Made by a program: the position numbers and the translations under genes
Assembly (NCBI GenBank): GCA_045615345.1
Contig: JAZLER010000009.1
Location: forward strand, 23,326 to 87,325
Reading direction: 5' to 3'
Source: Fumia sp045615345
GTDB lineage: Bacteria > Bacillota > Clostridia > Oscillospirales > Ruminococcaceae
DNA: 64,000 nt
Shown here: positions 15,923 to 23,381 of the stretch, in pieces
Position numbering within the stretch: position 1 is the stretch's first letter
Layout of the letters: each line of letters opens with the position of its first letter
The notes under the pieces: model-generated
What the model saw: the letters and a program-made list of their open reading frames with translations, nothing else
Database searches by the model: none
Told to the model about the DNA's origin: nothing

Positions 15923-17122
15923 ATGTTGACTTTAGATAAAGTTTATCAGGCATCGTATGTGCTTAAAAAGGTTATTAGACCGACAGATGTTATCGCTGCT
16001 CCCGTTATAAACCCAGAATGTGAAGTTTATCTTAAAACCGAAAATCTTCAGGTTACGGGTTCATTTAAGGTGAGAGGAGCTTACTTTAAAATTTCTCAGC
16101 TTACCGATGAGGAAAAAGCTTGCGGTGTTATCGCCTGCTCTGCGGGTAACCATGCCCAGGGTGTGGCTCTGGCTGCTAAGGAATGTGGTATAAGACCGCT
16201 TATCTGTATTCCCGATGGTGCTCCCATCTCTAAAGTAGAGGCTACCAAAAGCTACGGTGCTGATGTTTTGCTCGTCAAAGGCGTTTATGATGATGCTTAT
16301 AACAAGGCAATCGAAATCCGTGACGAAAAGAAGATGACTTTTATTCACCCTTATGACGACCTTGATGTTATTGCAGGTCAGGGTACCATAGGCCTTGAAC
16401 TTATTCAGCAGCTCCCCGATTTGGATGCAGTTATCGTTCCCATCGGTGGTGGCGGACTTATTTCAGGTATCGCTTTTGCAGTTAAATCCTTAAACCCCAA
16501 TATCAAGGTTTATGGTGTTCAGGCTGCAGGTGCTCCTTCGATGTACGAATCGGTTAAAAAAGGCGAACAGATTACTTTAGGTGGTGTTAATACAATCGCT
16601 GACGGTATCGCTGTAAAGCATCCCGGTAACAATACTTTTGAATTAGTTAACAAATATGTTGACGAAATTGTTACTGTTACCGATGACGAAATTTCCACTG
16701 CAATTTTGACTCTTATCGAAAAACAGAAGATGATTGCAGAGGGTGCAGGTGCTGTATCGGTTGCCGCTGCTATGTTCAACAAAGTTGATATCAAGGGTAA
16801 GAAGGTTGCCTGTGTTATCTCGGGCGGTAACATTGATGTTACCATCCTTTCGAGGGTAATAAGCCGTGGCCTTATGAAGTCAGGCCGTTCTTCCGATATC
16901 ACAATTGCACTTGTTGATAAACCCGGTCAGCTTCAGGAAGTTTCTACAATCATTGCAAAACTCGGTGCAAACGTTGTTTCTGTACGCCATGACCGTTCGG
17001 ATGAGAATATGGATATCAATTCCTGCTTCTTACGTTTGAGAATGGAAACAAGAGACCACGAACATGTTGAAATGATTAAAAAAGCCCTTGCCGAAGCAGG
17101 TTATGAAATAGTTGAAAGATAA
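15923..17122 (+). CDS. ilvA: Threonine ammonia-lyase with one ACT domain
   Basis: 399 residues. The PLP lysine is in GSFKVRGAY (about residue 49), with SAGNHAQGVA and the glycine-rich IPIGGGGLISG phosphate loop near 175. A single ACT domain covers the last 80 residues (DITIALVDKPGQLQEVSTII). The enzyme makes 2-oxobutyrate from threonine, the first step to isoleucine. Length and single ACT domain match the short TdcB/IlvA form rather than the two-domain 510-residue E. coli IlvA. Linkage to ilvBN under an Ile T-box supports a biosynthetic role. RBS TTAGGAGGAAAAATT. Confidence 0.94.
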   Translation: MLTLDKVYQASYVLKKVIRPTDVIAAPVINPECEVYLKTENLQVTGSFKVRGAYFKISQLTDEEKACGVIACSAGNHAQGVALAAKECGIRPLICIPDGAPISKVEATKSYGADVLLVKGVYDDAYNKAIEIRDEKKMTFIHPYDDLDVIAGQGTIGLELIQQLPDLDAVIVPIGGGGLISGIAFAVKSLNPNIKVYGVQAAGAPSMYESVKKGEQITLGGVNTIADGIAVKHPGNNTFELVNKYVDEIVTVTDDEISTAILTLIEKQKMIAEGAGAVSVAAAMFNKVDIKGKKVACVISGGNIDVTILSRVISRGLMKSGRSSDITIALVDKPGQLQEVSTIIAKLGANVVSVRHDRSDENMDINSCFLRLRMETRDHEHVEMIKKALAEAGYEIVER

Positions 17123-17129
17123 ATTTTTA

Positions 17130-17159
17130 AAAAATCCGAGCGAAAGCTCGGATTTTTTT
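17130..17159 (+). terminator. Terminator of the ilv operon
   Basis: AAATCCGAG / CTCGGATTT stem with CGAAAG loop, T7 tail. Confidence 0.93.
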
Positions 17160-17169
17160 AAAAAAGGTA

Positions 17170-17198
17170 TTGACAAATCTGTTTCAAGAGTGTAAAAT
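17170..17198 (+). promoter_or_regulatory. Promoter for tRNA-Ser
   Basis: TTGACA (17170-17175), 17-base spacer, TAAAAT (17193-17198). Confidence 0.78.
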
Positions 17199-17225
17199 AG
17201 TAAAAGTCGTCAAGACACAATATAT

Positions 17226-17318
17226 GGAGAAGTCGCCTAGCTTGGTTTATGGCGCACGACTGGAACTCGTGTATGGGTTAATAGCTCATCGAGGGTTCGA
17301 ATCCCTCCTTCTCCGCCA
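17226..17318 (+). tRNA. tRNA-Ser (GGA)
   Basis: 93 bases including encoded CCA (17316-17318). Acceptor GGAGAAG pairs with CTTCTCC, and the discriminator is G as in Ser tRNAs. Anticodon arm CACGA-CTGGAAC-TCGTG gives anticodon GGA. A long variable arm and the T arm GAGGGTTCGAATCCCTC are present. Confidence 0.97.
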
Positions 17319-17323
17319 AAAAT

Positions 17324-17352
17324 AATCACCTGCAATAGCAGGTGATTTTTTA
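17324..17352 (+). terminator. Terminator after tRNA-Ser
   Basis: AATCACCTGC / GCAGGTGATT stem with AATA loop, T-run. Confidence 0.92.
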
Positions 17353-17377
17353 TTGTCGTGATTTTAATTTTTAGAGC

Positions 17378-17406
17378 TTGCAAAAATAATTACAATGTGA
17401 TATAAT
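17378..17406 (+). promoter_or_regulatory. Promoter for the thi operon
   Basis: TTGCAA (17378-17383), 17-base spacer, TATAAT (17401-17406). Confidence 0.75.
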
Positions 17407-17423
17407 ACTTAAAAATAAATAAA

Positions 17424-17576
17424 AACGGGAGCTTGTAGTACAGGCTGAGAGGAAGGTATGACCTTCGACCGAGAACCTGATTTGGATAATGCCAACGTAG
17501 GGATGCCTGAACGAAAGTGTCTGGAATAACGAAGTGTAAATTGGAAGTTACCAAAACGGTAGCTTCCTTTTTTATT
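17424..17576 (+). promoter_or_regulatory. TPP riboswitch with transcription terminator
   Basis: Canonical THI element: ACGGGAGCTTG at 17425, CTGAGAGGA at 17445-17453, GAACCTGATTTGGATAATGCC and CAACGTAGGGA ending at 17503. These are the pyrimidine-sensing P2-P3 and pyrophosphate-sensing P4-P5 halves. A terminator stem GGAAGTTACC / GGTAGCTTCC with T-run lies at 17542-17575. TPP binding should end transcription before thiW. Confidence 0.95.
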
Positions 17577-17620
17577 TTTGTGGAGGTGAGAAAATATTTC
17601 CGTAAGTATCGGACGGATAG

Positions 17621-17720
17621 AAGGGGAGCGCCTTGTATCTTGTATTTTGCGATGGGAACCCGTGTTTCGGGGTGAGAGGAGAAAATGAATTCTCGACCGG
17701 GCAAGGCATACGCCTTGTAA
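17621..17720 (+). promoter_or_regulatory. Second structured leader element, TPP-like 5' half with switchable stem
   Basis: Between the TPP terminator and thiW are four motifs in the same order as in the TPP aptamer: GGGAGC (17624-17629), CTTGTA (17632-17637), TGAGAGGA (17673-17680) and TCGACCG (17693-17699). The last two are 12 bases apart, against 11 in the upstream aptamer. The pyrophosphate-sensing half is absent. GCAAGGC (17701-17707) can pair with GCCTTGT at 17630-17636, closing the element, or with GCCTTGT at 17712-17718, making a local hairpin. The octamer CGCCTTGT occurs at both sites. Function is inferred, not known. Confidence 0.5.
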
Positions 17721-17746
17721 AAAAACGAGAAATGAGGAAATTTAAA

Positions 17747-18466
17747 ATGACAAATTCAAAAAAAATGCTGAAAATGATTACACTTTCAATGCTTATCGCA
17801 CTTGGTGTGGTAATATCCCCGATACTCAGGGTAGAGGGAATGTGCCCGATGGCACATTTTATAAATATTGTATGCTCTGTTTTGCTGGGACCATGGTATT
17901 CGCTTTTGTGCGCCACACTCATAGGTATTATCCGTATGACTATAATGGGTATACCACCACTTGCCTTGACGGGAGCAATATTCGGAGCATTTTTGTCAGG
18001 CGTATTTTACAGGATATCAAAAGGCAAAATTATTTTTGCGGTACTTGGTGAGATTATCGGAACAGGTATTATTGGTGCTGTTGTGTCATACCCTGTTATG
18101 AATTTTATCTGGGGGAAGGAAGGCTTAAGCTGGTTTTTTTATGTTCCGTCATTTATATGTGGAACGCTTATAGGCGGTAGTATTGCGTATGTGTTTTTGC
18201 GTAAATTTGCCGATAACAGTATGCTTTGCAAGATACAGAATATGCTCGCTTCAAAGAGTTATCAGGATAAGAACAGTCTGCTTTCAAATACACTCGTTAT
18301 TGCAGCGTTTGGCGGTATATTTTTTGTTGTGATTGAAATCTCTGCGGATATATTTAAAATCACCTCACCCGTATTTGACATTTTATCGTATGCTGCTCTT
18401 TTAATCTGTATAGTTTCAGCAATTGTATACTATGTTTTCAAAAGGGTGAAAAGTGATGAAAGATAA
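17747..18466 (+). CDS. thiW: ThiW-type thiamine precursor transporter, ECF S component
   Basis: 239 residues from ATG 17747, with GAGG 9 bases upstream. An in-frame TTG at 17633 was rejected because it lies inside the structured leader. The family core reads VEGMCPMAHFINIVCSVLLGPWYSLLCA and continues GIPPLALTGAIFGAFLSG, with about five membrane spans in the first 160 residues. An extra 75-residue C-terminal part adds two spans, making it longer than usual ThiW. ThiW is thought to import the thiazole or related precursor with an energy-coupling module, which is not encoded here. TPP-riboswitch control and the downstream thiM support this role. Confidence 0.88.
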   Translation: MTNSKKMLKMITLSMLIALGVVISPILRVEGMCPMAHFINIVCSVLLGPWYSLLCATLIGIIRMTIMGIPPLALTGAIFGAFLSGVFYRISKGKIIFAVLGEIIGTGIIGAVVSYPVMNFIWGKEGLSWFFYVPSFICGTLIGGSIAYVFLRKFADNSMLCKIQNMLASKSYQDKNSLLSNTLVIAAFGGIFFVVIEISADIFKITSPVFDILSYAALLICIVSAIVYYVFKRVKSDER

Positions 18467-19256
18467 AATTTGCGATATACGGGATAATGTTAAAATAAAA
18501 AGTCCCCTTATTCATTGCATAACAAACCCGATATCGATAAATCAGTGTGCCAACACAATACTTTCTGTCGGGGCAAAACCCATTATGGCGGAACATCCAA
18601 AGGAAGTTTGTGAAATTACCGATACTGCGGATGCGTTGATGCTGAACATTGGCAACATTACAGATGCAAGAATGGAATCTATGATACTTTCGTTGAGCAA
18701 GGCAAAAGAAATAGGTATTCCTGTTTTAATTGATGTTGTCGGTATAGCCTGTTCAAAATTAAGGCGCGAGTATGTTTCAAATTTGCTGAAAATAGCGGTA
18801 CCGTCTGTAATAAAAGGAAATTATTCGGAAATTATGGCTTTGTATAATGAAGAATATTCTTCTGTCGGAGTAGATGCCCAAAGTTCGCTTGATGTATCTG
18901 ATATTGCGAAAATACCAAAGGAGCTTGCTATGAAATATCAAGCGGTTATTCTGGCTACAGGACCTGCAGATATTATTTCTGACGGGGAGAAAACTCTATA
19001 TGTTAAAAACGGAACACCACAGCTTGCTTCTGTTACAGGAACGGGGTGTATGCTGGGGGCTTTGTGCTCTGCTTTTATGACCTCTGCAAAGGCGATGGAT
19101 GCGGCAGTATCAGCCTCTGTTTATTTTGGAATCTGTGGTGAGCTTGCAAAAACGGATATCGGAAATGGGAGTTTTATGGTAAATTTACTGGACAGACTCT
19201 CAACATTGAGAAATGAAGAAATATCAGAATATCTGAAGATGGAGGAAAAACGGTGA
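18456..19256 (+). CDS. thiM: Hydroxyethylthiazole kinase
   Basis: 266 residues from ATG 18456, overlapping thiW by 11 bases. Ribokinase-like fold with SPLIHCITNPISINQCAN near the N-terminus, VIKGNYSEI at about 120, and the anion hole with catalytic Cys in SVTGTGCMLGAL near 190. It phosphorylates 4-methyl-5-hydroxyethylthiazole in thiamine salvage. Acts with ThiD and ThiE encoded downstream. Confidence 0.95.
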   Translation: MKDKICDIRDNVKIKSPLIHCITNPISINQCANTILSVGAKPIMAEHPKEVCEITDTADALMLNIGNITDARMESMILSLSKAKEIGIPVLIDVVGIACSKLRREYVSNLLKIAVPSVIKGNYSEIMALYNEEYSSVGVDAQSSLDVSDIAKIPKELAMKYQAVILATGPADIISDGEKTLYVKNGTPQLASVTGTGCMLGALCSAFMTSAKAMDAAVSASVYFGICGELAKTDIGNGSFMVNLLDRLSTLRNEEISEYLKMEEKR

Positions 19257-19900
19257 AAGAATTAAATACAACTTTATATCTTATAACCGACAGTACGGGT
19301 TTTACCGAATCGGAGTTTCTTTTTTGTATAGAGGGAGCATTAAAAGGAGGAGTAACAATCCTTCAGCTTCGTGAGAAAGAAAAAAGCACAAGGGAATATA
19401 TTGAACTTGCTAAGAAAGTACATTGCCTGACACAAAAATATAATGTTCCGCTTATTATTGACGACAGAGTGGATGTAGCTCTTGCTGTCAATGCAGAGGG
19501 GGTTCACATAGGACAGGACGATATGCCCGTTGATATGGCGAGAAAACTTATGGGGAACGATAAAATTATCGGGGCAACCGCCAAAACAGTTGAACGGGCT
19601 AAGGATGCTTACAAACAGGGGGCAGACTATCTTGGAGTTGGGGCAATTTATCCCACGACAACAAAGGTGAAGACTATGCTGACCTCTGTGGATACCTTGA
19701 ACAAGATTTGTAATGCTGTTCCGATACCTGCTAATGCTATTGGAGGATTACATAAAGATAATATTGATGTTCTTCAAGGAATACCAATTGCCGGAATTTG
19801 TGTTGTATCTGCAATTATGAAATCCGAAACCCCTGAAGATACTGCTGCTGAACTTATTGAAAGAATAAAGGAACTTAAAGGTGACTCTTATGATAGTTGA
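19253..19900 (+). CDS. thiE: Thiamine phosphate synthase
   Basis: 215 residues, GTG start at 19253 with GGAGG 9 bases upstream, 4-base overlap with thiM. TIM barrel with TILQLREKEKS, LIIDDRVDVALAV, GVHIGQDD and the pyrophosphate loop YLGVGAIYPTTTK. It couples HMP-PP to thiazole phosphate to make thiamine phosphate. The LQLREKE, DDRVD and GQDD blocks carry the Mg and substrate residues. Confidence 0.95.
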   Translation: MKELNTTLYLITDSTGFTESEFLFCIEGALKGGVTILQLREKEKSTREYIELAKKVHCLTQKYNVPLIIDDRVDVALAVNAEGVHIGQDDMPVDMARKLMGNDKIIGATAKTVERAKDAYKQGADYLGVGAIYPTTTKVKTMLTSVDTLNKICNAVPIPANAIGGLHKDNIDVLQGIPIAGICVVSAIMKSETPEDTAAELIERIKELKGDSYDS

Positions 19901-20690
19901 CAAAATGAAAACAGTACTGACTATTGCGGGTAGTGATTCAAGCGGTGGTGCAGGTATTCAGGCTGATATCAAAACAATTACAATGAATGGCGTTTACGCT
20001 ATGAGTGCAATTACAGCCTTAACTGCGCAGAACACAATGGGGATAAAAGGAATTTCAGAAACAACTCCTGATTTTCTGGAAAAAGAGATTGATGCAGTGT
20101 TTGAAGATATTTTTCCCGACAGTGTAAAAACAGGAATGGTTTCTTCGGGTGAGCTGATAGATGTAATAGCAGAAAGGTTAAGATTTTATGGTGCCAAAAA
20201 TATCGTTGTGGACCCTGTGATGGTTGCAACAAGTGGTTCTTCACTTATAAAGAAAAATGCGATAAATGCATTGGTTTCAAAGCTTTTGCCGATTGCAACT
20301 GTTGTAACTCCTAATATTCCCGAGGCTGAAGTCCTGTCAGATGTGAAAATTTACGGTAAGGAAGATATGATTAAAGCTGCAAAATGCATTACTGAAAAAT
20401 ATGATTGCAGTGTTTTGCTTAAAGGTGGTCACAGTATAAACGATGCAAATGACCTTTTATATCAAAAAGACAGGTTTATATGGTTTAAGGGCAAAAGAGT
20501 TTACAACCCGAATACACACGGAACAGGATGCACACTTTCAAGTGCAATTGCTTCAAATCTCGCAAAAGGGTATGATCTTGAAAAATCGGTGAAAAATGCA
20601 AAAGAATATGTATCAGAAGCTCTTATGGCAGGGCTTGATTTAGGGAAGGGTTCAGGGCCACTCAATCATGCTTTTAAACTTATGAAATAA
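19890..20690 (+). CDS. thiD: HMP/HMP-phosphate kinase
   Basis: 266 residues from ATG 19890 (AGGTG 7 bases upstream), overlapping thiE by 11 bases. MKTVLTIAGSDSSGGAGIQADIKTI is the ThiD hallmark. VDPVMVATSG, VLLKGGHS and the catalytic NTHGTGCTLSSAIA are present. It phosphorylates hydroxymethylpyrimidine twice, giving HMP-PP. With ThiM and ThiE it completes a salvage route from imported precursors; thiC and thiG are not in this window. Confidence 0.95.
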   Translation: MIVDKMKTVLTIAGSDSSGGAGIQADIKTITMNGVYAMSAITALTAQNTMGIKGISETTPDFLEKEIDAVFEDIFPDSVKTGMVSSGELIDVIAERLRFYGAKNIVVDPVMVATSGSSLIKKNAINALVSKLLPIATVVTPNIPEAEVLSDVKIYGKEDMIKAAKCITEKYDCSVLLKGGHSINDANDLLYQKDRFIWFKGKRVYNPNTHGTGCTLSSAIASNLAKGYDLEKSVKNAKEYVSEALMAGLDLGKGSGPLNHAFKLMK

Positions 20691-20708
20691 TGATTTCAGT
20701 ACCGCAAC

Positions 20709-20737
20709 TTGCAAAAAACCACGAAATATGATATATT
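20709..20737 (+). promoter_or_regulatory. Promoter for the 20768 gene
   Basis: TTGCAA (20709-20714), 17-base spacer, TATATT (20732-20737). Confidence 0.65.
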
Positions 20738-20767
20738 AATAAAAAATGAATTTTTGAGGGTGGTTTT

Positions 20768-21634
20768 ATGAAGAAATTCGGTGACAGACGAGATGCTTAC
20801 CGTCTGCGCGATATGGACGGAATGCATTACTATATGACTTATCTTATGCCCAAAAGAACTGAGTCGGAAGTATATATAAATGAAAAAATTGATGTAACCG
20901 AGCTTTTGAAATATGTAGCTGAGAAAAATGCCACAGGCGAAAGAAAGGTTACTGTTTTCCACTGTGTACTTGCCGCTGTTGCAAGGACCATCAGGATGCG
21001 TCCTTTGATGAATAGATATATTTCGGGCAAGAGATATTATATGCGTAAAGAGATTTCCATGGGCTTCGTTGCAAAGAAACGCTTTACCGACCATGCTGAA
21101 GAAACACTTATGTTCTATAAACCTAAAGACCATGAGAATGTCTGCGCAATTACCGACTGGCTTACTCCCAAGGTTGTTGAGGCAAAAAGAGAAGATAAAG
21201 GCTCAGGTCCTGACGATATCTTAAATGTTATCAAATATTTCCCTAAGTTTTTGATGAATATTGTTATGGCGCTTCTCAGATTTCTTGATGCTCACGGCTG
21301 GATGCCGAGATTTATCACAGATGTTGACACCAACTACTGCACAGTTTTGCTTTCAAATTTAGGCAGTATCAAATGTAATGCGATTTATCACCATCTCAAC
21401 AATATCGGCACAAACAGTATCGTTATGACAATCGGTGAAATTCATAAAGAAACTGCTGTTTCGGAAAACGGCGAAATTGTGGTAAGAGATGTTATGAATT
21501 TGGGCGTTACTCTTGATGAAAGAATTGCTGACGGATTTTATTTTGCCCGTTCGTTGAAACTTATCAAGCACCTTTTTAAAAATCCCGAGCTTCTTGACAA
21601 GCCTCTGGGCGAAGAAATCGAGTTTGAGTTTTAA
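20768..21634 (+). CDS. Stand-alone E2-like (2-oxoacid dehydrogenase/CAT fold) acyltransferase
   Basis: 288 residues with the CoA-dependent acyltransferase fold but no lipoyl or peripheral-subunit domain. The E2 strand TVLLSNLGSI and GTNSIVMTIGEI correspond to the core of E2 and chloramphenicol acetyltransferase. The usual catalytic block DHRxxDG appears as LDERIADGFYFA, so the catalytic His is replaced by Glu while the Asp-Gly is kept. A hydrophobic stretch FPKFLMNIVMALLRFL lies mid-protein. Function unknown; the change argues against normal acyltransfer chemistry. A histidine phosphatase gene follows 12 bases later. RBS TTGAGGGTGGTTTT. Confidence 0.75.
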   Translation: MKKFGDRRDAYRLRDMDGMHYYMTYLMPKRTESEVYINEKIDVTELLKYVAEKNATGERKVTVFHCVLAAVARTIRMRPLMNRYISGKRYYMRKEISMGFVAKKRFTDHAEETLMFYKPKDHENVCAITDWLTPKVVEAKREDKGSGPDDILNVIKYFPKFLMNIVMALLRFLDAHGWMPRFITDVDTNYCTVLLSNLGSIKCNAIYHHLNNIGTNSIVMTIGEIHKETAVSENGEIVVRDVMNLGVTLDERIADGFYFARSLKLIKHLFKNPELLDKPLGEEIEFEF

Positions 21635-21646
21635 AGGAAGATATTC

Positions 21647-22348
21647 ATGAAAATTCTTATTATAAGGCATGGCGACCCCGATTATTCTATTGATTCCCTG
21701 ACTGAAAAAGGCTGGAGGGAAGCTGATTTTTTAGCCGAGAGGCTTTCAAAGATGCAGATTGATGACTTTTATTGCTCACCTTTAGGCCGTGCAAAGGATA
21801 CTGCAAAACCTACCCTCAAGCTTTTTAACAAGGAGATGGAAATTCTTGACTGGCTTCAGGAATTCAGGGGTAGGATAATTTCTTCCGATACGGGAAAAGA
21901 AAGAATTTCCTGGGATTTAGCGCCCTCTGCATGGTGTAACGACAAAAAGTATTACGACATTGAAAAATGGTGTGACACCGATATTATTTCAACCGGCAAC
22001 GCGAAGGAAATATTTGAAGAAACCGCTAAAGGTGTTGACGAGCTTTTAAGCCGTTACGGCGTTGTGCGTGAAGGTATGGCATATAAGGGTAAATCCGATA
22101 AAACTATTGCACTGTTTTGCCATTTCGCTCTTGGTATAACGGTGGTAGCCCATATCCTCGGGATTTCTCCTGTTGTTGCACAGAATAATTTCTTTTTAGC
22201 TCCCACATCTGTTACAACCCTTGTGACTGAAACCGATGAAGATGGTATTGCCCATTTCCGTGCTACGGGAATAGGGGATGTTTCCCACCTTTACAAGAAT
22301 AATGAACCAATGTCGGAATCAGGGCTTTACCCTGAATTTGGAAAATAA
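21647..22348 (+). CDS. Histidine phosphatase family protein
   Basis: 233 residues. The phosphohistidine motif is IIRHGDPDY at residues 5-13. CSPLGRAKDTAKPTL has the conserved Arg, and the second His is in FCHFALG near 165. This superfamily removes phosphate from sugars, nucleotides or proteins, so substrate is open. It is probably co-transcribed with the E2-like gene and ends at a terminator. Confidence 0.88.
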   Translation: MKILIIRHGDPDYSIDSLTEKGWREADFLAERLSKMQIDDFYCSPLGRAKDTAKPTLKLFNKEMEILDWLQEFRGRIISSDTGKERISWDLAPSAWCNDKKYYDIEKWCDTDIISTGNAKEIFEETAKGVDELLSRYGVVREGMAYKGKSDKTIALFCHFALGITVVAHILGISPVVAQNNFFLAPTSVTTLVTETDEDGIAHFRATGIGDVSHLYKNNEPMSESGLYPEFGK

Positions 22349-22350
22349 TA

Positions 22351-22382
22351 AAAGCACAGAGTTTTAAACTCTGTGCTTTTTG
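22351..22382. terminator. Bidirectional terminator, AGCACAGAGT stem
   Basis: AAAGCACAGAGTTT / AAACTCTGTGCTTTTT. It separates the convergent histidine phosphatase and GH43 genes. The same 10-base stem recurs at 42784. Confidence 0.92.
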
Positions 22383-23276
22383 CTATTTTACTCTGATTAC
22401 GCCGTTTTCTTCGATAACATCAAGGAAGAGTGCTCTCTCATCTGGGTATCTTTCAGGGTGGTGGATGCACATTTTACGATTGCCTTCAAAATCATTAAAG
22501 AACATCGCGTGGCCACCGTTTTTATCGAAAACTTCCTTTTCGAGATGTTTCCATTCGCCTTTGATACCGTTTTCGGAAACAGCCGCTGCCACGATGTAGT
22601 TCATATCGGGAATGGGGGACCATGTGAGGAAAAGGTTGCCGTTTGAAAGCTTCTGGATAAAAGGCGCATCAGAACCGTAACGGGTAACAGTTTCGCCTAA
22701 ATACTCGTGAACGGCAGGTGCTTTTTTAGAGCATGGTGCTTCATCCGACTCAAAAAGCAGGAAAGGTTCGCCGACTATCTCGCTTAAGTCTTTTGTGAGC
22801 TCGACAGCAGAAATTTTTCCTACATAACAGCCTTTATCACTCTCAAAGTTATCGGGCCAGTCGGAAGAATAAATCATATAGGGCACACCGTTCTCAACAT
22901 ATAATGTGCCATCAATACAACTCTTATCAAGAGGTGTCTGGGGATTGTTTTTAAGAGCTTCAAAAGTACCATCAGGAGTATCGGAAACCAAAATCTGTGT
23001 GCCACGGAGTCCGTTTTTACCCTTGATGGAAATAAACATATAAAACTTTCCTTCATAAAGGTGAACTTCGGGTGCCCAGAGGTCAGTTTCAGCCCATGAA
23101 TCGGGAGTAAGGGTGAAAATTACTTTACCTTCTTCCCATTCCTTTAAATCTTCACTGCAAAAAACATATAAGTTTTTGTCAGATTTATCTTCGTTTATCG
23201 TGCCGTACATATAATATGTGCCCTCGTGTGCAACAACATAAGGGTCGCGGATTCTCAAATTTTCTGTCTTGATCAT
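22383..23276 (-). CDS. Glycoside hydrolase family 43 protein
   Basis: 297 residues, a single five-bladed propeller domain without signal peptide. The catalytic base Asp is in LRIRDPYVV near residue 11. The pKa-modulating Asp is likely in CIDGTLYV near 120, and the block DLWAPEVHLYEGKFYMF is typical of GH43. The acid Glu may be in the HEYLGETVTRYGSDAPF region. Enzymes of this family act on arabinosides and xylosides. Cytosolic location suggests work on imported oligosaccharides, perhaps brought in by the divergent MFS transporter. Confidence 0.9.
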   Translation of the reverse strand: MIKTENLRIRDPYVVAHEGTYYMYGTINEDKSDKNLYVFCSEDLKEWEEGKVIFTLTPDSWAETDLWAPEVHLYEGKFYMFISIKGKNGLRGTQILVSDTPDGTFEALKNNPQTPLDKSCIDGTLYVENGVPYMIYSSDWPDNFESDKGCYVGKISAVELTKDLSEIVGEPFLLFESDEAPCSKKAPAVHEYLGETVTRYGSDAPFIQKLSNGNLFLTWSPIPDMNYIVAAAVSENGIKGEWKHLEKEVFDKNGGHAMFFNDFEGNRKMCIHHPERYPDERALFLDVIEENGVIRVK

Positions 23277-23297
23277 AATATCATTCTCCTTTCCTCA

Positions 23298-23326
23298 ATT
23301 GTATAATAAAAATGTTTTAAAGTCAA
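23298..23326 (-). promoter_or_regulatory. Promoter for the GH43 gene
   Basis: Minus strand TTGACT (complement of 23321-23326), 17-base spacer, TACAAT (complement of 23298-23303). Confidence 0.7.
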
Positions 23327-23334
23327 TAAACTTA

Positions 23335-23363
23335 TTGATTTTAATGTCGGATTTTGGTAAAAT
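23335..23363 (+). promoter_or_regulatory. Promoter for the MFS gene
   Basis: TTGATT (23335-23340), 17-base spacer, TAAAAT (23358-23363). It is back to back with the GH43 promoter. Confidence 0.7.
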
Positions 23364-23381
23364 CAAGTCAGGTGATTAAAT

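Noticed and set aside
17226..17318. tRNA-Ser as an integration site
   Set aside because: No integrase gene, no repeated tRNA 3' end nearby, and ordinary genes on both sides.
17633..17746. Upstream TTG extension of ThiW
   Set aside because: It would translate the structured leader; ATG 17747 has its own SD and begins with a normal membrane-protein start.
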